From contig JADFNT010000147.1 of the NCBI GenBank assembly GCA_022563215.1, forward strand, positions 1 to 5,269: a stretch of 5,269 nucleotides of DNA. Direction: 5' to 3'. Positions within the stretch are counted from its first letter, which is position 1. Every line of letters begins with the position of its first letter. The notes under the pieces are model-generated. The model saw nothing but the letters and a program-made list of their open reading frames with translations, searched no databases and had not been told where the DNA came from. The position numbers were made by a program, and so were the translations under genes. The DNA is from Pseudomonadota bacterium. GTDB taxonomy: Bacteria > Pseudomonadota > Alphaproteobacteria > Rhodospirillales > Casp-alpha2. This document shows, in pieces, positions 1 through 3,967 of this stretch.

Positions 1-166
1 CCGGCAGGCCGGCGAGGATATCGAGGGAATCGCCATTTCGAGCGGCAAAATCACCGGCCGCGGGCAGAAAATCGAAGATGTCCAGTTGGAAGAGGAAGAT
101 TCCCCCAAAATCCCCAACGCCCCCGGAACCCTCGAATCGCCCCGGCCGCGGCTGAAAGAGGTCTAA
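1..166 (+). CDS. C-terminus of an unidentified protein (5' end outside window)
   Basis: Reading from base 2, 54 codons run to a TAA at 164-166; base 1 belongs to the previous codon. The frame is chosen for its mostly G/C third positions and sensible composition: an acidic stretch (IEDVQLEEED, about residues 24-33 of the fragment) followed by a proline-rich, probably disordered tail ending in PRPRLKEV. The other two + frames also stay open across most of this short stretch, so the frame is likely but not certain. I recognise no motif, membrane segment or family. There is no obvious intrinsic terminator after the stop. The next + strand gene begins more than 400 bases downstream, so the two are probably not tightly coupled. 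Confidence 0.5.
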   Translation, partial: RQAGEDIEGIAISSGKITGRGQKIEDVQLEEEDSPKIPNAPGTLESPRPRLKEV

Positions 167-242
167 AGCGCACTCCGGCCAGCTTGCCGCACCGATGTTA
201 GCTCAAGCGCCTGAAAGCAGGCCTCCGGCGGAGCGTCCGTCA

Positions 243-268
243 CTTCCGCTCATAGCCAGAAGCGGACC
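243..268. repeat. Dispersed palindromic repeat, copy 1
   Basis: TCCGCT (245-250) and AGCGGA (261-266) form a perfect 6-bp inverted repeat around a 10-base loop, CATAGCCAGA. From 246 to 267 it matches 1242-1263 at 19 of 22 positions, loop included, so the two are copies of one element and not two unrelated hairpins. There is no T-run, so it does not look like a terminator. It lies in non-coding DNA between the partial first gene and the CBS gene. Confidence 0.55.
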
Positions 269-281
269 CAAGCCGCCAGCG

Positions 282-310
282 TTGGGAAACAGGCCGTTTC
301 GTGGTAGAAT
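282..310 (+). promoter_or_regulatory. Candidate sigma-70-type promoter for the CBS gene
   Basis: TTGGGA (282-287) and TAGAAT (305-310) are separated by 17 bases. The -10 matches TATAAT at 5 of 6 positions and the -35 matches TTGACA at 4 of 6. Transcription would start near 317 and give a leader of about 280 bases before the CBS start. This is inferred from sequence only, and its function is uncertain in high-GC DNA. Confidence 0.35.
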
Positions 311-479
311 TAAGCATATGGAGGCCGGAAAATTGGGGCGGGCCTCGTCAGGATATGTGGCTCCGGGGACGCGGTTTTTCCGCCGCCCGAGACGGTGGGA
401 CGGATGATTGAGGCGCCCGCCGGATTTGAAGCCGGACCCCCATGGGTCAATCGCTCGAGACACAGGGAATCAACGCGCC

Positions 480-540
480 ACCGGTGGGAGTCCGGTACAC
501 TCCGCATAGGCCTTTCCAATGAATCCGAGTGCTTCGGGTT
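480..540 (+). promoter_or_regulatory. Structured leader upstream of the CBS gene
   Basis: Two 5-bp stems share bases and cannot form together: ACCGG/CCGGT (480-484 with 492-496) and GGAGT/ACTCC (487-491 with 499-503). A third hairpin lies downstream: 522-528 (AATCCGA) pairs with 534-540 (TCGGGTT), giving 7 bp with one G-T pair and a 5-base loop. Alternative pairing ahead of a gene is typical of cis-acting RNA, but I cannot assign it to a known riboswitch family. In GC-rich DNA such short stems can also arise by chance. Confidence 0.25.
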
Positions 541-584
541 GGTTTCCGTGTCCGGTTAGGCGCGTCTCGACCCGGCCGGACGGC

Positions 585-590
585 AAGGAG
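585..590 (+). promoter_or_regulatory. Ribosome binding site that sets the CBS start
   Basis: AAGGAG is followed by two tandem in-frame ATG codons at 595 and 598. Spacing is 4 bases to the first and 7 to the second. The second fits the usual optimum better, and the protein from there begins MLVSEIL, a usual opening for this family. Confidence 0.7.
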
Positions 591-597
591 TGGAATG

Positions 598-1026
598 ATG
601 CTTGTATCTGAAATTCTGCGAAAGAAGAGTGGCTCCGCCATTACCATGAAACCCCACGACAGCGTGGAAACCGCCATCCGCACGTTCAAGGAAAAGAAGA
701 TCGGAGCAATATTGGTCTGCGGGCCAACCGGGGACCTCGTCGGCATCATTACCGAGCGCGACGTCCTCCACGCCATGGCCACGCACGGGGCCACGACCCT
801 CAACCAGAAAGTCGAAGAGATCATGTCCCAGGCCCATACCTGCAAGATGGATGATGACGTCAGAAGCGTCATGCGCCAAATGACCTTCAAACGTGTGCGC
901 CACGTTCCGGTGGTGGAAGGCGGCGTACTGAAGGGAATGGTCAGCATCGGCGATATCGTCAAAAACCAGCTTGATGAAGCTCAGTTGGAAATCGGTATCA
1001 TGCGGGATTTTGCGCGCACTCATTGA
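598..1026 (+). CDS. Stand-alone tandem CBS-domain protein
   Basis: The product has 142 residues and consists almost entirely of two CBS motifs (a Bateman module). The first covers about residues 7-62 and contains GIITERDV (49-56). The second covers about 73-128, with RHVPVVEGG (101-109) and GMVSIGDIV (113-121). The T/S-x-x-D ends of these strands are the usual positions that contact adenosine ligands. Known family members bind AMP, ATP, SAM or NAD(H) and act as small cytosolic sensors, often as dimers. No partner enzyme domain is fused, and the flanking genes do not reveal its target, so the ligand and partner are unknown. The reading frame extends upstream to a GTG at 529, but the AAGGAG ribosome site and the family's normal N-terminus favour 598 (595 is the alternative). 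It is convergent with the fkbM-type gene downstream. Confidence 0.9.
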   Translation: MLVSEILRKKSGSAITMKPHDSVETAIRTFKEKKIGAILVCGPTGDLVGIITERDVLHAMATHGATTLNQKVEEIMSQAHTCKMDDDVRSVMRQMTFKRVRHVPVVEGGVLKGMVSIGDIVKNQLDEAQLEIGIMRDFARTH

Positions 1027-1160
1027 TCCGGGCGAGCCATCGGATGGCGGCGGGGTAAATGTAGTTTCCTCGGACGGAAATTAAGGTGCGATTTCCGCAC
1101 GTCGAGTGGTCGTATTTAAGCCAGCCCATAAACTCAAAAATCGGTTCATTCACTCAAAGG

Positions 1161-1202
1161 GTCTGCTTTCCGCCCGGATCGAATAACGGAATGTCTGCTT
1201 TC
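1161..1202. repeat. Direct repeat of a 10-mer beside palindromic copy 2
   Basis: GTCTGCTTTC occurs exactly at 1161-1170 and again at 1193-1202. The second instance is the left arm of a palindromic element (1193-1217). The first instance looks like an incomplete copy, but TTCCG (1168-1172) can pair with CGGAA (1187-1191). Confidence 0.5.
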
Positions 1203-1217
1203 GGGGGTGAAGCGGAC
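1193..1217. repeat. Dispersed palindromic repeat, copy 2
   Basis: GTCTGCTTT (1193-1201) pairs with GAAGCGGAC (1209-1217): nine pairs, two of them G-T, around a 7-base loop. The arms have the same core (GTCYGCTT / AAGCGGAC) as the copies at 243-268 and 1237-1266, but the loop sequence differs. It lies in the non-coding interval between the CBS gene and fkbM. Confidence 0.5.
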
Positions 1218-1236
1218 GAAAATCACTAGGCGGTTG

Positions 1237-1266
1237 AATGTCCGTTAATAGCCATAAGCGGACATT
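1237..1266. repeat. Dispersed palindromic repeat, copy 3
   Basis: AATGTCCG (1237-1244) and CGGACATT (1259-1266) are a perfect 8-bp inverted repeat, extended by one G-T and one A-T pair. The loop AATAGCCATA is nearly that of copy 1 (CATAGCCAGA). It is the best-preserved member of the group. On the - strand it lies beyond the stop of the broken reading frame at 1277-1443. Confidence 0.6.
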
Positions 1267-1276
1267 AGGATTCGGG

Positions 1277-1443
1277 TTAGACACCGCCTCCAAAAGGTCC
1301 ATGCACTGCCTTTGCCAACTTAAGCAACTTATCGTCACTAAGATCAGGCCGTACTTTAAAGACACTTGACCGGCCTGGAAATCGGCCCCGCCGGGTGACG
1401 ACAGCGCGATCATCAGGATGGCCGTGAGGATTGCGCGTTTCAA
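1277..1443 (-). pseudogene. Possible broken gene for a secreted protein (signal peptide plus debris)
   Basis: On the - strand, a TTG at 1443-1441 opens a frame reading (M)KRAILTAILMIALSSPGGA then DFQAG. This has a basic start, a hydrophobic core and a plausible signal-peptidase site after GGA. The ADFQAG that follows is how many secreted Sel1/TPR-like repeat proteins of this bacterial group begin, but that comparison is from memory. After about 26 codons the frame loses protein character. A neighbouring frame then reads RPDLSDDKLLKLAKAVHGPF and ends at a stop at 1277-1279, which suggests a frameshift or a join of two remnants near 1365. It lies 15 bases downstream of the fkbM-type stop on the same strand. 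It could instead be chance; no intact product is encoded. Confidence 0.35.
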
Positions 1444-1458
1444 GGGTGCCCTTTTCCG

Positions 1459-2337
1459 TCACCCTTTGGCGAAAATATCATCGACGCCGAGAGACCCGAC
1501 CAATTGATAACCGCGGTCACTCATGAAATCCCTTACGAGCTTGAAGTTATCGGGCTGGGAAGACGGATTTTCGATCGAAAAGGCGCGAATGTCGGTGTAA
1601 TCGAAATCGATGCCTTGAAGGACCTTGATCTCGGATCCTTCGACATCGATGGAACAATAATCGACATGGGTCAGGTCTCGTTCCTTGGCGATTTTGTCGA
1701 ATGTCGTAACTTTCACCGTTATGTCTTGGCTTTCGGCCTCTTTGCCTTTGTTCATTTTTTCCAGGTTATCGAGAAATTCCGGCTGCAAGTCCTCCCTGAG
1801 GCGGCTCATCTGGTCAAAGCCCTTGGTGATTTCAAAAAACAGGGCTTCGCCTTCAAAGTTCGAGACGGCAATATTCAGGCACTCCGCCGTACGGGATTGG
1901 GCCATTTTTCCGAATTGCATCGGACTGGCCTCTATGCAGATTCCCTTCCAATGGCGGAATTTTTCGAAAAACAGAGTGTTGCTTCCGTTGATGCCGTCAT
2001 AGCCGCCGATATCGACGAACACGCCGTCCGTTTTTCCATCGAATAAATTTTTTTCGATGAACCGGTCCTGCCCGGATTGGGAAAAATAGGTGTTGTGATA
2101 ACCCGCCGCCTTGTCGATTTCCCAGATACGTTGGCGCAACCTGCCATTTTGCAAATCGCGGGAAACGGCATCGATCAAGGGTTCGCGAATGGAAAGTAGG
2201 TTTTCGCGGGCCAGCCGGATCAACCGGTCGGCGATGACAATGGCGTTGTCGGAATTTCCGGCCTGCAATTCCTGTTGCATGCGCTCAAAAGCTTCCTCCG
2301 GGGTATTGATCGAATCCGGGTTAGGGGTTTTGTTCAT
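1459..2337 (-). CDS. FkbM-family SAM-dependent methyltransferase
   Basis: The 292-residue product has a class I methyltransferase fold of the FkbM / Methyltransf_21 type. Visible landmarks are SQSGQDRFI (86-94), the SAM-binding motif I VFVDIGGYDG (106-115), the acidic post-I strand GICIEASP (132-139, E136 probably contacting the SAM ribose), and YCSIDVEGSE (227-236), the family's conserved second motif. Family members O-methylate hydroxyl groups on sugars, polysaccharides or secondary metabolites; the substrate here is not deducible. Residues 1-80 form a helical N-terminal extension of unknown role. No signal peptide is visible, so it is probably cytosolic. The ATG at 2337 is the only reasonable start before an in-frame stop upstream, yet it lacks a clear ribosome site (AAGGAA lies about 17 bases away). 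Its GC content is visibly lower than that of recR or dnaX, which suggests horizontal acquisition. No glycosyltransferase or polysaccharide gene is adjacent. Confidence 0.85.
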   Translation of the reverse strand: MNKTPNPDSINTPEEAFERMQQELQAGNSDNAIVIADRLIRLARENLLSIREPLIDAVSRDLQNGRLRQRIWEIDKAAGYHNTYFSQSGQDRFIEKNLFDGKTDGVFVDIGGYDGINGSNTLFFEKFRHWKGICIEASPMQFGKMAQSRTAECLNIAVSNFEGEALFFEITKGFDQMSRLREDLQPEFLDNLEKMNKGKEAESQDITVKVTTFDKIAKERDLTHVDYCSIDVEGSEIKVLQGIDFDYTDIRAFSIENPSSQPDNFKLVRDFMSDRGYQLVGSLGVDDIFAKG

Positions 2338-2462
2338 GCCGTCGGAGCGGTGAAATTCCTTTCCGGCCCGTCTTTGTCAAGCCGACCGAACCACTGGGAA
2401 TTTTCGTCACCAGCCCCCCTTCAAGTTTGAGCCGTTTACGGAAGGTCTAAAAAACCAACGTT

Positions 2463-2490
2463 ATTCTAGGTTTCTGTTGATAACAGTCAA
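2463..2490 (-). promoter_or_regulatory. Candidate sigma-70-type promoter for the fkbM-type gene
   Basis: On the - strand, TTGACT (2490-2485) is followed after 16 bases by TAGAAT (2468-2463); each box matches consensus at 5 of 6. The predicted start near 2456 leaves a leader of about 118 bases before the ATG at 2337. A second TTGACA (2380-2375) nearer the gene has no convincing -10. Confidence 0.45.
2474..2486. promoter_or_regulatory. 13-bp palindrome overlapping the fkbM promoter
   Basis: CTGTT-GAT-AACAG is a perfect 5+5 inverted repeat with a 3-base centre. It occupies the spacer and touches the -35 box of the - strand promoter candidate, a placement typical of a repressor operator. The - strand also reads TTATCAACA (2483-2475), one mismatch from the DnaA-box consensus. 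No regulator gene is nearby to support either role. Confidence 0.25.
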
Positions 2491-2534
2491 AACAGGAACC
2501 GGATAGTTGGTGCGATGGTAAAGCCAGCCCCCCA

Positions 2535-2563
2535 TTGACAAACCCTGCGGACAGGCTTATGTT
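2535..2563 (+). promoter_or_regulatory. Strong + strand promoter with no obvious gene
   Basis: A perfect TTGACA (2535-2540) and TATGTT (2558-2563, 4 of 6 positions) are 17 bases apart. This is the best -35 box in the window. Transcription would start near 2570 and run rightward through a boxA-like motif, a hairpin and the tandem repeat array, then antisense into recR. No + strand protein gene follows for more than a kilobase, so the product would be non-coding RNA, or the promoter is a relic. Confidence 0.5.
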
Positions 2564-2588
2564 CTATATCTGTTCTTTTTATCAATAT

Positions 2589-2600
2589 CGCTCTTTGACA
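2589..2600 (+). promoter_or_regulatory. boxA-like antitermination motif
   Basis: CGCTCTTTGACA matches the E. coli rRNA boxA TGCTCTTTAACA at 10 of 12 positions, and GCTCTTTGACA is a form I recall from alphaproteobacterial rRNA leaders. It lies about 20 bases after the predicted start of the 2535-2563 promoter, about where boxA sits in rRNA leaders, where it recruits NusB/NusE. The 3' part is also a TTGACA, so it could alternatively be read as a -35 box, but no -10 follows at proper spacing. Confidence 0.45.
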
Positions 2601-2632
2601 TGGTGAATAACTTTAACTCCCACGCCAACCCA

Positions 2633-2655
2633 CGTCTCGGGGGCGAATAGAGACG
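2633..2655 (+). other. Hairpin in the predicted leader RNA
   Basis: CGTCTC (2633-2638) and GAGACG (2650-2655) form a perfect 6-bp stem with an 11-base loop. TTGCGTTCTTTT follows shortly after, making it terminator-like but with an interrupted T-run. It may end or fold the transcript from the 2535-2563 promoter. Confidence 0.3.
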
Positions 2656-2698
2656 CTTGCGTTCTTTTGCCTGCCAACCGCCGAAAGGTTTTAAAAAA

Positions 2699-2804
2699 CC
2701 ACCCGATAACCACCGAATGTCTACCCAATGTCCACCCAATGTCCACCCGATGCCCACCGTTTGCACACCGAATGCCGACCGATGTCCACCGATGCCCACC
2801 CCTG
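2699..2804. repeat. Tandem array of 11-bp repeats (9 units plus a partial)
   Basis: The unit on the + strand is CCACC(C/G)(G/A)ATG(T/C). Unit starts are 2699, 2710, 2721, 2732, 2743, 2754, 2765, 2776 and 2786. The first seven are 11 bp and the last two 10 bp, with a fragment from 2796. Units 3 and 4 differ by one base, while outer units are more diverged. The period is close to one DNA helical turn, so the units face the same side of the helix. Since 11 is not a multiple of 3, the - strand reads as a GWTLGGHWVDI-like peptide in every frame, which makes false reading frames but is not evidence of a protein. The AT tract 2689-2698 borders it on one side and a 15-bp palindrome on the other. Confidence 0.9.
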
Positions 2805-2814
2805 GATTCCAGGG
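2800..2814. promoter_or_regulatory. 15-bp perfect palindrome at the array edge
   Basis: CCCTGGA-T-TCCAGGG is perfectly symmetric around the central T at 2807. It begins inside the last partial repeat unit. One base is too small a loop for an RNA hairpin, though CCCTG/CAGGG with a 5-base loop would fold. The full symmetry fits a dimeric DNA-binding protein site better. Function is unknown. Confidence 0.35.
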
Positions 2815-2916
2815 CTGATTCCGGGGCGGAACAGGTTTCCTTTGCGATCAAGGGCTTGTGGGTTCCGGGCCGGTTTCGGAGCGGGTTCCGGGGTGGCAAG
2901 CGCCGGCGCCGCCTCC

Positions 2917-3510
2917 CTACACCGGCCGGCGGTCCCTGAGCGCCGTGCTGAGCGTGCCGTCGTCCAGGTAATCGAGCTCGCCGCCGACCGGCACCCCGTG
3001 TGCCAGCTCGGTAATCTTGGCCTTGGTGCCGGCCAGCTTGTCGGCAAGGAAATGCGCCGTCGTCTGGCCGTCGACGGTGGCGCTGGTCGCCAGAATGACT
3101 TCCTTGACGCCGTGCTCGTTGACCCGGGCCAGCAGGCCCGGGATGTTCAGGTCCTCCGGCCCGATGCCGTCGAGCGCCGACAGGGTGCCGCCGAGAACGT
3201 GATAATGGCCCCGGAACGCGGCCGAGCGCTCCAGCGCCCACAGGTCGGCGACGTCCTCGACGACGCAGATCACCGACCCGTCGCGCTTCGGATCCCGGCA
3301 CAGCGCGCAGGGGTCCTGGCTGTCCAGGTTGCCGCACCGCGAGCACGTCTTGATGTTGTCGAGGGTTTCCGCCAGCGCCTTGGCCAGCGGCTGGGCCAGG
3401 GATTCGCGGCGCTTGATCAGGTGCAGCACGGCGCGGCGCGCCGAGCGGGGCCCGAGCCCCGGCAATTTGGCCAACAGCCCGATCAGGCGTTCGATATCGG
3501 CGGAAACCAT
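2917..3510 (-). CDS. recR: Recombination mediator protein RecR
   Basis: The 197-residue product is full length for RecR. It has the N-terminal helix-hairpin-helix ([12 protein letters not shown], 16-27), a four-cysteine zinc finger (C56, C59, C68, C71), a Toprim domain starting at ICVVED (81-86), the LDGIGPEDL segment (113-121), and [19 protein letters not shown] (141-159), the Walker-B-like conserved block. RecR forms ring-shaped tetramers and, with RecO (and RecF), loads RecA onto SSB-coated single-stranded DNA in gap repair. It acts in the cytosol on the nucleoid. The ATG at 3510 gives the standard [10 protein letters not shown] opening, with GAGG about 8-11 bases upstream. It follows ybaB by 35 bases on the same strand, so co-transcription is likely. 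No convincing terminator follows; the tandem repeat array starts about 110 bases after the stop. Confidence 0.97.
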   Translation of the reverse strand: MVSADIERLIGLLAKLPGLGPRSARRAVLHLIKRRESLAQPLAKALAETLDNIKTCSRCGNLDSQDPCALCRDPKRDGSVICVVEDVADLWALERSAAFRGHYHVLGGTLSALDGIGPEDLNIPGLLARVNEHGVKEVILATSATVDGQTTAHFLADKLAGTKAKITELAHGVPVGGELDYLDDGTLSTALRDRRPV

Positions 3511-3545
3511 GTCCTGGCCCTCAACGGTTCAAACCCGTCCCGGCC

Positions 3546-3869
3546 CTAGAAAGGAAGCGCCATCCCCGGCGGCAGCGGCAGGCCGCCGGTCAAGGCCGAC
3601 ATTTTCTCGCGCATCGCCTGTTCCTGCTTGCCCTTGGCGTCGTTGAAGGCGGCGAGGAGAAGGTCTTCCAGCATCTCCGTCTCCTCAGAACTGACGGCCG
3701 CCGGGTCGATCTTGAACTTCCTGGCCTCGCCCTTGCCGTTCAGGGTCACTTCGACCCTGCCGCCGCCGGCGGCGCCGGTGATTTCCAGTTGCGCCAGTTG
3801 CTCCTGAATTTCGGCCATCCGGCCCTGGAGCTCCTGGGCCTGTTTCATCATTTTTCCGAGGTTTGTCAT
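3546..3869 (-). CDS. ybaB: YbaB/EbfC family nucleoid-associated protein
   Basis: The 107-residue product has the normal family length. Residues 1-30 (MTNLGKMMKQAQELQGRMAE...) form the first amphipathic helix, 36-56 hold the small beta-sheet with GGGRVEVTLNGKGEARKF, and 63-93 form the second long helix with the EDLLLAAFNDA segment. The Gly/Pro/Met-rich tail (LTGGLPLPPGMALPF) is typical. Homologues form dimers with protruding helices that bind DNA and help organise the nucleoid. The gene is commonly found between dnaX and recR, and recR does follow it here by 35 bases. dnaX, however, does not directly precede it, because an opposite-strand exonuclease gene intervenes. The ribosome site before ATG 3869 is weak (AAGAGACAG about 6 bases upstream). 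Confidence 0.95.
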   Translation of the reverse strand: MTNLGKMMKQAQELQGRMAEIQEQLAQLEITGAAGGGRVEVTLNGKGEARKFKIDPAAVSSEETEMLEDLLLAAFNDAKGKQEQAMREKMSALTGGLPLPPGMALPF

Positions 3870-3936
3870 GGGTCACTGTCTCTTTGCCAAGAAAGGGTTG
3901 GGGTTTGTCGGATCCTATGGGCCGGGGGCGGTCCTC

Positions 3937-3949
3937 AGTGTATAACACT
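3937..3949 (+). promoter_or_regulatory. -10 box for the exonuclease within a palindrome
   Basis: TATAAC (3941-3946) is a good -10 box only 9 bases before the ATG at 3956, so the exonuclease mRNA would be leaderless or nearly so; no ribosome site is visible before that ATG. No matching -35 is seen. The box lies inside AGTGT-ATA-ACACT, a perfect 5+5 inverted repeat shared with the - strand -10 candidate, which could also be an operator serving both directions. Confidence 0.35.
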
Positions 3950-3967
3950 CGGGCCATGGAGCACCAA
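3939..3967 (-). promoter_or_regulatory. Candidate promoter for ybaB-recR
   Basis: On the - strand, TTGGTG (3967-3962) and TATACA (3944-3939) are 17 bases apart. Because the exonuclease gene separates ybaB from dnaX, a promoter is expected here. The -35 box would lie within the first codons of the divergent exonuclease gene, so the two transcription units would compete. Confidence 0.35.

Larger units (their letters stand above)
167..594. other. Non-coding interval before the CBS gene
   Basis: About 430 bases without a credible protein gene. It contains palindromic copy 1 (243-268), the promoter candidate (282-310), a GCGG-TTTTT-CCGC hairpin (371-383), a CCGG/CCGG hairpin (420-435) and the leader structures at 480-540. 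Small open frames on both strands here have no protein-like character or ribosome sites. Confidence 0.5.
1027..1458. other. Degenerate interval between convergent CBS and fkbM genes
   Basis: About 430 bases. The left third (1027-1150) has only short hairpins, such as GTGCG/CGCAC (1086-1090 with 1096-1100) and TTTCC/GGAAA (1065-1069 with 1076-1080), with no T-run, so no intrinsic terminator can be called. The middle carries the palindromic repeats and the right third the suspected broken gene. Confidence 0.5.

Noticed and set aside
381..445. Possible selenocysteine tRNA (selC) on the - strand, from GGCTTCAAATCC-like sequence at 421-435 and CCCGAGAC nearby
   Set aside because: The loop closes as 8 bases over a 4-bp stem instead of 7 over 5 or 6. 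No T-arm of the GGTTCGA type is present where it should be, and no acceptor stem pairs.
455..510. Cobalamin or FMN riboswitch-like words (ACAGGGAAT, GGTGGGAGTCCGG, ACTCCGC)
   Set aside because: Spacing between the words is wrong, and the diagnostic downstream B12-box and ACTG segments are missing; RFN core pairs are also absent.
529..597. GTG 529 as the start of the CBS protein
   Set aside because: The added 22-23 residues are basic and unlike the family, while AAGGAG at 585-590 points to ATG 595/598.
1442..1466. Terminator at the fkbM stop: AAGGGTG (1442-1448) with CACCCTT (1460-1466)
   Set aside because: The stem overlaps the stop codon and is not followed by a T-run on the - strand; it may be a stable hairpin only.
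1504..2046. 180-codon + strand open frame antisense to the fkbM-type gene
   Set aside because: It is the mirror of a gene with clear methyltransferase motifs, has no ribosome site, and shows no recognisable domain.
1118..2530. Shared 10-mer AAGCCAGCCC at 1118-1127 and 2521-2530 as islet end repeats
   Set aside because: Several 10-base matches are expected by chance in a window this long, and the flanking bases do not align well.
2582..3346. 254-codon - strand frame, and similar long frames on both strands across the array and recR
   Set aside because: They are recR read in other frames joined to the 11-bp repeats, which stay open in several frames by construction.
3863..3955. Upstream start for the exonuclease
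   Set aside because: It would overlap the ybaB start and place coding sequence over the promoter region; the ATG at 3956 fits family length.
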